Part shown: piece by piece, positions 33,339 to 45,580 of the stretch
Position numbering within the stretch: position 1 is the first letter of the stretch
How the letters are laid out: each line of letters starts with the position of its first letter
Origin: Hibiscus mutabilis
Lineage: Eukaryota > Streptophyta > Magnoliopsida > Malvales > Malvaceae
Direction of reading: 5' to 3'
NCBI GenBank assembly: GCA_019671005.1
Contig: CM033728.1
Coordinates: 23,263,099-23,327,098, forward strand
DNA: 64,000 nt
The notes under the pieces: model-generated
What the model was told of the DNA's origin: nothing
The model's input: the letters and a program-made list of their open reading frames with translations, nothing else
Database searches by the model: none
Program-made: the position numbers and the translations under genes

Positions 33339-34316
33339 GACTTGCTTAAAATTTTATTTACCAATCCTCAATTAATCAGGTTCCATGCATACATGTCAAA
33401 AATCAGCTTAATACGATCATCCCAACACATTTAATTGCATTCATAACAATTAGGGACCCAAACAGAATAATCTGAAACATTGAATAACTCAACAACAGAA
33501 ATAAATGTTGGGCGTATCGATACGGCCCCAAGGTATATCGATACACGGGGTCATACTGATAAGGTTCATATGCGTATCGATACGGTTATACGATTTCAGA
33601 ATCCAGTAGCTTGAGACCGTATCGATACCAGGCCAAAATTTTGCTTACCTGTATCAATATGCCTCTATTTGTATCGATACCCCTAGGCTTAAAATGCCAA
33701 ATATTGCTGGTTTAACATGCATTCGATGATCCCGAAATGCCCTAACATATATACAACACATTCAAGGATCAATCCACCTCTAAACAACACAGTTTCAACA
33801 TCAATTCATGGCGTTTTGTATCATATGTAAATCTATAGACATGCTTTCTAGAAAATCAAGCAAGCAAGGCATGAAATTCTAAACCAACACCAAGACTAAA
33901 CTATAATGGCTATTCACAACTCAAGAGCAACCAAACAAACTTGCTTAAACAGAAAGTTCAACAAAACATCTCCCAAATCAACTACGAAAACCCCATTGTC
34001 GTTATTACTTATAGTCTAATCCAAAAACATACTTTGGTTATCAAGTCTTTCAAGATCCCTTGCTTCTCGTTGCCTTCTAAGACTTTAATCCTCTGCATTG
34101 ATGGACAAAGAGAGCGTAAGCACACTAGGCTTAGTGAGGAATGCTAAAAAGCAAAAACCATCAATGCATTTAAAACCATTTTCCAACAACACATTGAAGT
34201 CCCATTTCAATCAATCTTAAACATCATTTAAAAATTATCATTTGAAATATCATGCCTTAAAAACCATGCACTTTAACACTTTCAAAACTAGCATAATAAA
34301 CCATATGGATCATGTA
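33339..34316 (-). repeat. Element A 3' LTR, piece 2
   Basis: Runs from the GACTT duplication of B to the ATGTA target of C. Matches 52863-53440 of the other LTR apart from extra sequence around 33690-34060 that the other copy lacks. Holds GTATCGATAC palindromes at 33513-33680. A 68-codon plus-strand frame near 33941 is not credible. Confidence 0.9.
33513..33680 (-). repeat. Cluster of GTATCGATAC palindromes
   Basis: CGTATCGATACG occurs at 33513-33524 and 33573-33584, and GTATCGATAC at 33619-33628 and 33671-33680. The shorter TATCGATA is at 33536-33543. The second LTR of A keeps intact copies at 53042-53053 and about 53167 and decayed ones between. Confidence 0.9.
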
Positions 34317-37300
34317 TGTAACACCCCTTTCCCATATTTGTTACCAAATACGAGCCAGAGATGTTACTAAATAAAATTCAAAATAATTTTCCCTTATCAA
34401 AGTTTAATTGCCAGTCTACACTATCCTTACTCAAAATTTTATATAAAATTTTATAGACATCAAAATTCCATTCTGTAAATTTATAATTAAACTAGATTCA
34501 TTCAGCTTTTTAATCATATAAATTAATGACTCAAATTCATTATACAAAAATTAAAAGAAATTCCTAGATTCACGTCACAGTGAAATTCTACTGGAATTCT
34601 GCTGCCCTATTTTTTGACCATTCCTCTATTAAAAATTCATAACTTTTAATATACAAATCGAAATCAGTCACCGCTTGTTTTAAAAAAACACTAGACTCAA
34701 TTTCCATTTTACACGTATAAGATTCACCCTCAAATTCAAATCATGGAATTTATACTAATTTTTCAAACCCACTGCATTTGTATGATTCCTGAACAGAATT
34801 ATGTCTTTCTCCACCATAAGCATATTATTCACTAATGACTTAGTCCTCCATACTACTAGAAACGTATCAAGGCTCACCATGATCATTATCCACATCATAT
34901 GAGTTATTAAGCAAACCATCTTTTAGCCACAAATTACTACAAGCCATAATTAATTTATACATGCCATCTAGTATATCCAGGTAAAAATGATAGATGTCAT
35001 AACTGTGATTAGAGTGATATACCTTCAAATTTAGCATATGATGCTCAGCTACTCTCCCCTTGATACTCCTATAAAACCTACGCGTGAACATCATCACACG
35101 CTAAGTATATACTTAGTGAGACAATAATCTTTAATCAAGTGCAATTAACACAATATCAATGTATCTGAAAAACAATGCATATGATCACCTTACCATTTCA
35201 TGTTCATTAACATAAATAGATATGTAACAACATGTATGAATATCAAAGTGATAAGATTAGATCTTACCAATACCGTTGCCATTTCCATTCGTAAGCTCTC
35301 AATGCTTACCAATATCTTTTCCATTTCTATCTGTAAGCTCTCGAGCTTATTAACATGTTTCTTTGATTCATTTCAATTTACTTAGCCCAAGGTATCGAAT
35401 TAAGATATTCTATGTACACAAGTCATCCCACCAAACCCAACCTTTCTTGAGTATGTGTATTATTTGCACTCTACCGGGAGTGCTTAGCACCGATGTGCTT
35501 CTGTATACTTACCAGAGTATACAATATATCCCTCATTGAGTTTTTATGAAATTACACCGAAGTGCTTAGCACCCATAATAAGTCTGTATACTCAAAACAT
35601 GCATGAGTATACTCCTCAATGAGTATTTATAAAATTTGCACTTTACTTGAAGTGCTTAGAATATTTATACAGATGTTTATGACTCTATGGATATCCAACT
35701 ATACCATCAAATCTCTATATTATACATTGGGCTTTATATCATCAATTTATTTCATCATGGCAACATATATCAACATTGGGTAGTTTATACCCAAAATAGC
35801 ATATCAACCTTGTCAATATAAATAATCAAATGATCAATGCATTTTTTTTCCAAATCTTAACATGTTCATATTATATCAATCAAATGTTCAATGACATAAT
35901 TATCAATGTATTATGATACGCATGAAATTGCACTCACATGGGCCATGTAACAGTTTGCCTCACTAAGCTCTATTGATCATTTCCTTTATAGTACCTCGAA
36001 CCTTCTTTGATTCATATTCGACTTCATTTAACACATGAATATAAATAAACATTTGTTAGATTCACTTCTAACAATATTTCACTTAAGATATTTAATCATT
36101 CAACATAAAAAATTTCCATAAATTTCTTTCGTTCCTTATATTGTTAATAAACACATTTTGGTCTTTAATAACCTTTTAGAACTTCCATTAACCCTTTTCA
36201 AGCTTACTAATTAACCTTAGATACCAAATGTATCAATTCTCATTTTTTGGCAAATTGCACTACCTTCAAAGAAATATTTATATAAAATAATCTACATCTC
36301 GGAATTTGATTCCATTTGTTCTGAAAGAAACTAGATTCAATAAGCTTTTCAACCATATAAATTAAGAGCCCAAATTCAACTTGTACGATTTATGGCGAAT
36401 TTTCAAAGTCAATTTCCAGTGCTGGTTTCGGAACAGACTGCCATACTATTTTCTGACCTTTTACCACTTAAAAATTCATATCTTTTTACTCGGAACTCGA
36501 AATCAGTTTCTATTTGTTAGACACTGAACTATACGAACAAATCTTTACATCAGTATAAAATTCATCTTCTAACCATTTTTGTAGAATTTATGGTGAATTT
36601 TCAAACTTACTGCCAAATCAAGTTTTCCTACACAACTTTCCATAAATAACTTCAAACTTTATACTAACTTCTCCTTACTTCTCTACTTTTCAATTTAGTC
36701 CCAATACTTGATTCAAATCATCAACTTATCACCATTTTTCATTAAATAATTATTCAACATTGATCCCCCTAACTTTTCCTTCTTTCCAAAGTAATCACTA
36801 AAATGCAAAGATAAGAATTCAAACTTCTTAACTTTGCAATTTAGTCCTCAAATAATCATTACTACTTGAATTCTATTATTTCAACTAAAATTCAGACTTA
36901 ATCCTTATCAAAACCTCCTTGTCGAAATGGTAACTTAATTTTTGTAATTTGTCAAAATGGTCACTAATTCGATTTAACATTGGTTTTGCATTCTAACTTC
37001 AATTTCACTTCTCCAACATCGTTAATAACATAAATATACTTCAAAATCATAAAAATTCAGATTAGTCGTATAACTTTCAGAATTGTCGAAATGGTCCCTA
37101 CACCTTTAATTTAGGGTTTTGCTTCCAAATAACAAATTCAAGCTTACTAGATCATTTATCCAACATCACAAACCCTAAATTAAACTTGAATCCATAAACC
37201 CTAATCATCTTCATACAAACTAAAATATGTAGGGTTTAAATCTCAACTCAATAACATGATTTTAACATTATACTAGCTTCATTTCAACTTGAATTTCATC

Positions 37301-38709
37301 ATGAAATCATAAAATTCCAAAAGCCCCAAACTTTTTCCATAAACCCTAATTTCTTCTCATGCAAAATTCTCATCAATCAAGCATCTTTTCCATGAATTAT
37401 TTACACCAAAAGATAGAGCTTGAATAGTAGAACAATTTTGTAGTTGAAAAGATTACCTGAAAATTGAGTTTCGGGGCTTGAATCGAACTTGGAAAATTTT
37501 CTCCTTTCTTCCCCTTCATTTTTGAACAGCATGAATTAGATGAGAAATATTTTTCTCATCTTTTAATTGTTTTTTAATCCATGTATAAAGTTTCGTTTAA
37601 CTAGTGAAATTACCATTTTACCCTTTTCATCCAATGGCCATGATTTAATCTTATTAAAAATCATTGGCCGTGATTAAATTCATGTGTATTTGACCTTTCA
37701 AGATTGCCCTCAAAGATCCAAAATATTTCAAAAATGCCATCCATGGCAAATAACCAATTTGCCCTCCAACTAGACTTTATTTACAACTATTCTTGAAAAT
37801 TGTCATTCCATCAAAATTGAACCAAATTGGTTCCAATCCAACCGTCCATGTCCCAAAATATCTTAGATTTTTATTTATGGCATTTATTCGATCCAAATAT
37901 TCAAATTTCACTCAATACGGTTTCCAAATTTTCTTCCTACGAACTTTAAAGCTTTATAGCCACTAATATAAGCCTCATACGAAAAATATGAGTGACAAGA
38001 AAGTGTCACTCTTGGGGTGAACTATTCATTTACGAGGTTAAAATACATAACTTTTGAAAATTACACTTTGGTCCTTGAACTTTTCTAAAGTTTATACTTT
38101 GGCCACAAAACTTTCAAAATTTCCATTTTGGTCACTGAACTTCAATCCTATTTCAATTTTCCTTAGATTTTAACCAAAGTCTGAAAGTACCCAATTCAGC
38201 TCACTATCTATCACATGATACTTTTAAACCTTAAAATTTTCCTTTCATAAAGACTTAGACTGAATTTTCTTAACTCATACTATTATTCCGATAATTATTG
38301 AAAATCTTCATAGCATAAGGTTTCTCATAGAAATACTTTACTTGAAATCCATACGAATATTTTCTACTTTTACTGAGTCCAAAATGTCAATCAGAAACAT
38401 TTTTACTAGACTTTCCCAAAGGTCACTCATCCTAATATTTCTTTGGTCTGAGCACGCTTAACAATTTTTATTCGATCTTATTTCAATACATTCTTCTGCA
38501 TCTAAATTCTCAAAACTGGTATCAAAATTATTATTTTGATCAGATTTATTCTTATACTCGAATAAAATCACTTAATATTTTACACTTTAGCCCCCCAAAC
38601 TTTTACTAAAGTGCAATTTGGTCACTAGACCTTATTCCTTTCAGATTCGAGTCAAACTTCATATGATCCCTTATCCAACTTGAAAGAAATAAATTTTCTG
38701 GGTATTACA
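34317..38709 (-). repeat. Element C 3' LTR
   Basis: TGTAACACCCC...GGGTATTACA. Most differences from its partner are transitions. Contains several short hairpins at 35101-35116 and 35291-35612. No gene seen. Confidence 0.92.
35291..35612 (-). repeat. Varied short hairpins in element C LTR
   Basis: GTAAGC/GCTTAC with a 7-base loop at 35291-35309, TAAGCTC/GAGCTTA at 35334-35349, GTGCT/AGCAC dyads near 35485 and 35560, and GTATACTC/GAGTATAC at 35586-35612. Related but partly decayed forms occur at 42149-42475 in the partner LTR. Confidence 0.8.
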
Positions 38710-38990
38710 ATTCCTCCCCCTAAAAAAATTCGTCCTTGAATTTTCAACACGTACCTGATTCAAAAGTGAAAACATTGTTTTCTTATATCTTCTTCTCTTT
38801 CCCAATTCCTTGAGATATAACAGTTCTGAAACTAAGTTTATTCGCTTTTTGACCTATACAAATCATCCTTCCTCGAATTGATACTTTTCTTCCTTTTGTT
38901 TTTCTTTTAGCTTTAACTGATAACATCTTGTCCAAAGATCAACTTCCTTTTTACATCTTACTTCTACATTTCATATAGATAGCCAATTTA
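38710..38990 (-). pseudogene. Polypurine tract and chromodomain-end scrap (element C)
   Basis: Next to the LTR the minus strand reads TTTTTTTAGGGGGAGGAAT, a polypurine tract. Just upstream, short blocks Arg-Glu-Glu-Asp-Ile-Arg-Lys and Leu-Lys-Ile-Gln-Gly-Arg-Ile-Phe match the end of the chromovirus polyprotein. Too short and broken for more. Confidence 0.55.
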
Positions 38991-40619
38991 TCTTAAAATT
39001 GGTCTTAGAATTCTCAGATTACTAGCTTTATTTTCAGCTTTACTAACAGACGGTTCTTAAAATTTCTTATAATTCTTGTGTCATGCTTCAAATCATTTAC
39101 TAGCAGCCATACTATAATTCTCCAAATAAAATTATTCCTTGTCATACTGCTTAACCCACTGATCTCACACTATTTCTCATAAACAATGTGAGTACTTTAT
39201 CAAAGCCTCAGAAATCAGTGAAATCATTTCCTTATGAACTAATCACTGACTCCAATTTCTAACACCTTTCTAGGAAGTTTTCCAAACTACTTCCTCTGTA
39301 TCAATATTACTTCTTCTATAGGAGTTTTATCATCCTTCATCTTCAAATAAACAATCATAACTCCTCTTTTGCTCTGACATTTAAGGCTTCCAACAATTTA
39401 AACATTTAAACAACCAATGTTTTATTATATACATATGATGAAGGTTACAACCTCTTAGGTACTTCTTGTTCTTGTACTTGAGCTCCCTACTGCACCAGTA
39501 GCTCAATCAAGATAGAAATCGGAACAAGTTCATACTTCATTTCATTGTTACTGCTACGGGTATCTTTATAACCCTTGTGATCTGAGACTCTTGTTCTTGC
39601 CTATAAACATTTCTAGGGAAATTTCTATTAGTTGGAACAATCCTCAACTAAACACACTTCCTTTGACTTCATTAAGGAACTAATTGCTTAAAAAATTTAA
39701 ACGATTCTTCTTATAATCACTTCTACCTTGTGCACAGATAACCAACTTATGTCAATTACACTTCAGATTCCCGAGATGATACCTTCATAATACCTTCTAG
39801 TATTTGATCACTTAGATCATTAAAAAACCCTTTTTCCAACAATCCACATTATTTTAATGCTTGTCATATGCATCATCTTATTATTACTGATTGTCTTTAT
39901 CAAAACCTTTCTGAAAAAATATATTAGCTTATCCATTACACTTCAGCCCAATCTTTATAAGGCTCTGCTATTAACTATTCAGTTAGAATTAACCTCTTAG
40001 TTGACTTCTCTGAATACTCTTTGATTAAGAGTTCAATACACTTTATCTAGACTTCCAATCTTGTTCAGTGTGTACTCAAATATCACTTTCATCATACATT
40101 TATTCCAGATTTCTTGTCTTCCTGATCTTTTAAACCTTATAGTTAACATCTAGCAACACTGATGTCTCCTTAAAGAAATAATATTTCTTATACAATTTAC
40201 CTTTAATTCGATTCTATAAGTAAGAAATTCTTCTCTTACTTAAGTCGTATCTGAGTAAAAGACTTTTCAATTTTTTTTCTAATGTTTGAAGAGTCTGCAC
40301 TGTAATTCTTTCCATACATGCTTTGACTATCCTTGCAATATAGTTTAATACTTTCAGTACTCTGACTGATTCAGGCCTAACATCTTCTTTTTGAACTTTA
40401 GTTATAGTCTCTTAATCGATCAATTCTTTCTTAACTTCTTTTTCTTTTTACTTTGGCACTCTGGCCTATTGGATTGGTTGCTATCACTTTACTCGTAATT
40501 ATTTCTACCAGAATGTTTCTTTCCGCAAGCTTTGCATTCTAGATTAATCCAACCTTCTTCACCTTTATATTCACTAGTTTTAGTATGAACTGATTTAGGT
40601 CTATCAGCAAAAAAATCCT
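38991..40619 (-). other. Element C interior, unrecognised
   Basis: A/T-rich degraded DNA with no frame I can assign. It is in the position of pol but lacks readable RT or integrase motifs. Confidence 0.5.
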
Positions 40620-40998
40620 TCTTTACTAATAATATTGATTCCTCATATCCTCGATGAATACATTATCGATATATTTACCCCGAAATTACTTTAGGAAGAA
40701 TTCCCATGTAATTTGTTCTTGAGGAATCAAAAAAAGAAATGGTAGTCTACCCAACTCAAGCAGGTTCCATCACTAGTAATACAACTCCTTCCATCTTCCC
40801 TTGATCATCATATCGAATATTATCCAACATGATTATAATATTGTTCAACCAAAAGTATACAGTCATCGGATCAGCATCCGTACCACCATAATATTCTAGT
40901 GCTTCATTCTGAGGTATATTTTGGTTTCCTTCATCATTCTCACTTTGCACAGAAACATCCTGCTCAACAATATATCTAAAACTCCGATGTTTCGACAT
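40620..40998 (-). pseudogene. Gag N-terminal remnant (element C)
   Basis: An 80-codon minus-strand frame starts at 40998 and includes Asp-Ala-Asp-Pro-Met-Thr-Val-Tyr-Phe-Trp-Leu-Asn-Asn, then Met-Glu-Gly-Val-Val-Leu-Leu-Val-Met-Glu-Pro-Ala. After a stop, the family block Glu-Gln-Ile-Thr-Trp-Glu-Phe-Phe follows near 40712. These correspond to the first half of chromovirus Gag (Trp-Leu...Val-Thr-Trp-Glu-x-Phe). It begins about 170 bp after the PBS. Confidence 0.75.
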
Positions 40999-41167
40999 CT
41001 TAACAGAACACCTATATTCAACAATTTTTAGTACAGAGTAGCATTACTAATTATAGAGCATCAAGGTATATACACATAATCATCAGTAATTATGACATTC
41101 TAGTGGCATGTATACAATTCCGACTTATTTCAAACACAATTTTTTTATCCAGAATCGGCTAAACCTG

Positions 41168-41181
41168 TAGCTCTGATACCA
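41168..41181 (-). promoter_or_regulatory. Element C primer-binding site (initiator tRNA-Met)
   Basis: Minus strand TGGTATCAGAGCTA, an exact match to the initiator tRNA-Met site known for many plant elements. The LTR starts six bases further at 41187. Confidence 0.92.
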
Positions 41182-41186
41182 ATAAA

Positions 41187-44100
41187 TGTAACACCCCTTC
41201 CCCATATTTGTTACCAAGTACGAGCCAGAGATGTTACTAAATAAAATTTAAAATAATTTTCCCTTATCAAAGTTTAATCGGCTGTCTGTGTTGTCCTTAC
41301 TCAAAATTTTATATAAAATTTTATAGACATCAAAATTTCATTCCGTAAATTTCTAATTAAACTAGATTAATTTAGATTTTTAATCATATAAATTAATGAC
41401 TCAAATTCATTATACAAAAATTCAAAGAAATTCCTAGATTGACGTTATAGTGAAATTCTACTGGAATTCTGCTGCCCTATTTTTCTGACCCTTCCTCGAT
41501 TAAAATTTTATAACTTTTAATATACAAATCGAAATCAGTCACTATTTGTTTTTAAAAAAACTAGACTCAATTTCCATTTTACATATATAAGATTCACCCT
41601 CAAATTCAAATCATGGAATTTATACTGATTTTTCAAACCCACTGCATTTGTATGACTCCAGAACAGAATTATGTCTTTCTCCACCATAAGCATATTATTC
41701 ACTAATGACTTAGTCCTCCACACTATTAGAAACATATCAAGGCTCACCATGATCATTATCCACATCATATGAGTTATTAAGCCAACCATCTTTTAGCCAC
41801 AAATTACTACAAGCCATAATTAATTTATACATGCCATCTAGTATATCCAGGTAAAAATGATAGATGTCATAACTGTGATTAGAGTGATATACCTTCAAAT
41901 TTAGCATGTGATGCTCAGCTACTCTCCCTTTGATACTCCTTTAAAACCTACGCATGAACATCATCACACGCTAAGTATATACTTAGTGAGGCAATAATCT
42001 TTAATCAAGTGCAATTAACATAATATCAATGTATATGAATAACAATGCATATGATCACCTTACCATTTCATGTTCATTAACATAAATAGATATGTAACAA
42101 CGTGTATGAACATCGATTAGATCTTACCAATACCGTTGCCATTTCCATCCATAAGCTCTCAATGCTTACCAATATCTTTTCCATTTCTATCTGTAAGCTC
42201 TCAAGCTTATCATCATGTTTCTTTGATTCATTTCAATTTACATAGTCCAAGGTATCGAATTAAGAGATTCTATGTACACGAGTCATCCCCCATACCCAAC
42301 CTTTCGTGAGTATGTGTATTATTTGCACTCTACCTGGAGTGCTTAGCACCGAAGTGCTTCTATATACTTAACGGAGTATACAATATATCCCTCATTGAGT
42401 TTTTATGAAATTACACCGAAGTGCTTAGCACCCGTAATAAGTCTATATACTCAAACCATGCATGAGTATACTCCTCAATGAGTATTTATAAAATTTGCAC
42501 TTTACCTGAAGTGCTTAGAATATTTATACACCTGCTTATGCTCTATGGAAATCCAACTATTCCATCAAATCTCTATATCATACATTGGGCTTTATATCAA
42601 CAATTTATTTCATCATGTCAACATATATCAACATTGGGCAGTTTATACCCGAAATCGCATATCAACCTTGTCAATATAAATAATCAAATGATCAATGCAT
42701 TTTTTTCCAAATCTTAACATGTTCATATTATATCAATCATATGTTCAATGACATAATTATCAATGTATTATGATATGCACGAAATTGCACTCACCTGGGC
42801 CATGTAACAGTTTGCCTCACAAAGCTCTATAGATCCTTTCCTTTATAGTACCTCGAACCTTCTTTGATTCGTATTCGACTTCATTTATCACATGAATATA
42901 AATAAACATTTGTTAGATTCACTTCTAACAATATTTCACTTAACTTATTTAATCATTCAACATAAAAAAATTCCATAAATTTCTTTCCTTATACTATTCA
43001 AAAGCTCATTTTGGTCTTTAATAACCTTTTAGAACTTCCATTAACCCATTTCAAGCTTACTAATTAACCTTAGATACCAAATGTATCAATTCTCATTTTC
43101 TGGCAAATTGCACTACCTTCAAAGAAATATTTCTATAAAATAATCTACAACTAATAATTTGATTCCTTTTGTTCTGAAAGAAACTAGATTCAATAAGCTT
43201 TTCAACCATATAAATTAATAACCCAAATTCAACTTGTACGGTTTATGGCAAATTTTAAAAGTCAATTTCCAATGTTGATTTCGAAACAGACTGCCATACT
43301 GCTTTCTGACCTTTCACCACTTAAAAATTCATATCTTTTTACTCGGAACTCGAAATTAGTTTCCGTTTGTTGGACACGAAACTAGACGAACAAATAATTA
43401 CATCAGTATAAAATTCACATTTTAACCATTTTTATAGAATTTATGGTGCATTTTCAAACTTACTGCCAAATCCAGTTTTCCTACACAACTTTCATAAATA
43501 ACTTCAAACTTTATACTAACTTCTCCTTGCTTCTCTACTTTTCAATTTAGTCCCAATAATTGATTCAAACCATCAACTTATCACCCTTTTTCATTAAATA
43601 ATTATTCAACATTGATCCCCCTAATTCTTATTTCTTTCCAAATTAATCACTAAAATGCAAAGATAAAGATTCAAACTTCTCAACTTTGCAATTTAGTCCT
43701 CAAATCAACATTACTACTTGAATTCTATTATTTCAACTAAAATTCAGACTTAATCCTTATCAAAACCTCCTTGCCGAAATGGTCACTTAATTTTGACAAT
43801 TTGTCAAAATGGTCACTAATTCGATTTAACATCGGTTTTGCATTCTAACTTCAATATCACATCTCCAACATCATTAATAACATAAATGCACTTCAAAATC
43901 ATAAGAATTCAGACTAGTCCTTTAACTTTCAGAATTGCCGAAATGGTCCTTACCATTAATTTAGGGTTTTGCTTCCAAATAACAAATTCAAGCTTACTAG
44001 ATCATTTATCCAACATCACAAACCCTAAATTAACCTTGAATCCATAAACCCTAATCACCTCCATACAAACTAAAATATGTAGGGTTTAAATCTCAACTCA

Positions 44101-45580
44101 ATAACATGATTTTAACATTATACTAGCTTGATTTCAACTTGAATTTCATAATGAAATCATAAAATTCCATAAGCCCCAAACTTTTTCCATAAACCTTAAT
44201 TTCTTCTCATGCAAAATTCTCATCAATCAAGCATGTCTTCCATGAATTATTTACACCAAAAGATAGAGCTTGAAGAGTAGAACAATTTTGTAGTTGAAAA
44301 GATTACCTGAAAATCGAGTTTTGAGGCTTGAATCGAACTTGGAAAATTTTCTCCTTTCTCCCCCTTCATTTTCGAACAGCATGAATTAGATGAGAAAGAC
44401 TTTTCTCATCTTTTAATTGTTTTTTTAATCCATGTGTAAAGTTAAATGAATTTTAAATTCATTTAACTAGTGAAATTACCATTTTACCCTTTTCATCCAA
44501 TGGCCATGATTTAATCTTATCAGAAATCAATGGCCATGATTAAATACATGTGTATTTGACCTTTCAAGATTGTCCTGAAAGTTCCAAAATATTTCTAAAA
44601 TGCCATCCATGGCAAATGACTAATTTACTGTCCAACTAGACTTTATTTACAACAAGTCTTGAAAATTGCCATTCCATCAAAATTGAACCAAATTGGTTCC
44701 AATCCAACCGTCCATGTCCCAAAATATCTTATATTTTTATTTATGGCATTTATTCGAACCAAATATTCGAATTTCACTCAATACGATTTCCAAATTTTCA
44801 TCCTACGAAGTTTAAAGCTTTATAGCCACTAATATAAGCCTCATACGAAAAATCTGAGTAACACGAAAGTGTCACTCTTAGGGGTGAACTATTCATTTAC
44901 AGGGTTAAAATACATAACTTTTGAAAGTTACACTTTGGTCCTTGAACTTTTCCAAATTTATACTTTGGTCACAAAACTTTCAAAATTTCCATTTTGCGCA
45001 CTGAACTTCAATTCCCATTTCAATTTTCCTCAGATTTTTACCAAACTTTGAAATTACCCAATTCAGCTCACTATTTATCACATGATACTTTTAAACCTTA
45101 AAATTTTCCTTTCATAAAGACTTAGACTGAATTTTCTTAACCTAGTCTATTATTTTGATAATTATTGAAAATCTTCATAACATAAGGTTTCTCGTAGAAA
45201 AACTTTTTTTTTGAAATCCATACGAATATTTTCTACTTTTAATGAGTCCAAAATGGTGATCAGAAACATTTTACGGGACTTTCCCAAAGGTCACTCATCT
45301 TAATATTTCTTTGGTCTGAGCACGCTTAACAAGTTTTATTCGATCCAATATCAATACATTCTCCTGCATCTAAATTCTCAAAACTGGTATCAAAATTATT
45401 ATTTTGATCATATTTATTCTTATACTCGAATAAAATCACTTACTTAATATTTTACGCTTTAGCCCCCAAACTTTTACTAAAGTGCAATTTGGTCACTAGA
45501 TATTATTCCTTTCAGATTCGAGTCAAACTTCATATGATCCCTTATCCAACTTGAAAGAAATAAATTTTTTGGGTATTACA
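41187..45580 (-). repeat. Element C 5' LTR
   Basis: TGTAACACCCC...GGGTATTACA, 4394 bp, colinear with 34317-38709. The right half matches the solo LTR at 11810-14619. Confidence 0.92.

Larger units (their letters stand above)
34317..45580 (-). mobile_element. Element C: internally deleted LTR element with TSD ATGTA
   Basis: A complete 11.3-kb element. LTRs are 34317-38709 (4393 bp) and 41187-45580 (4394 bp). TSD ATGTA is at 34312-34316 and 45581-45585. The interior is 2.5 kb with PBS, gag N-terminal remnant and a chromodomain-end scrap. No protease, RT or integrase core was recognised. LTRs make up nearly 80 percent of its length. Related to element B by LTR sequence and internal gag. Confidence 0.9.
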
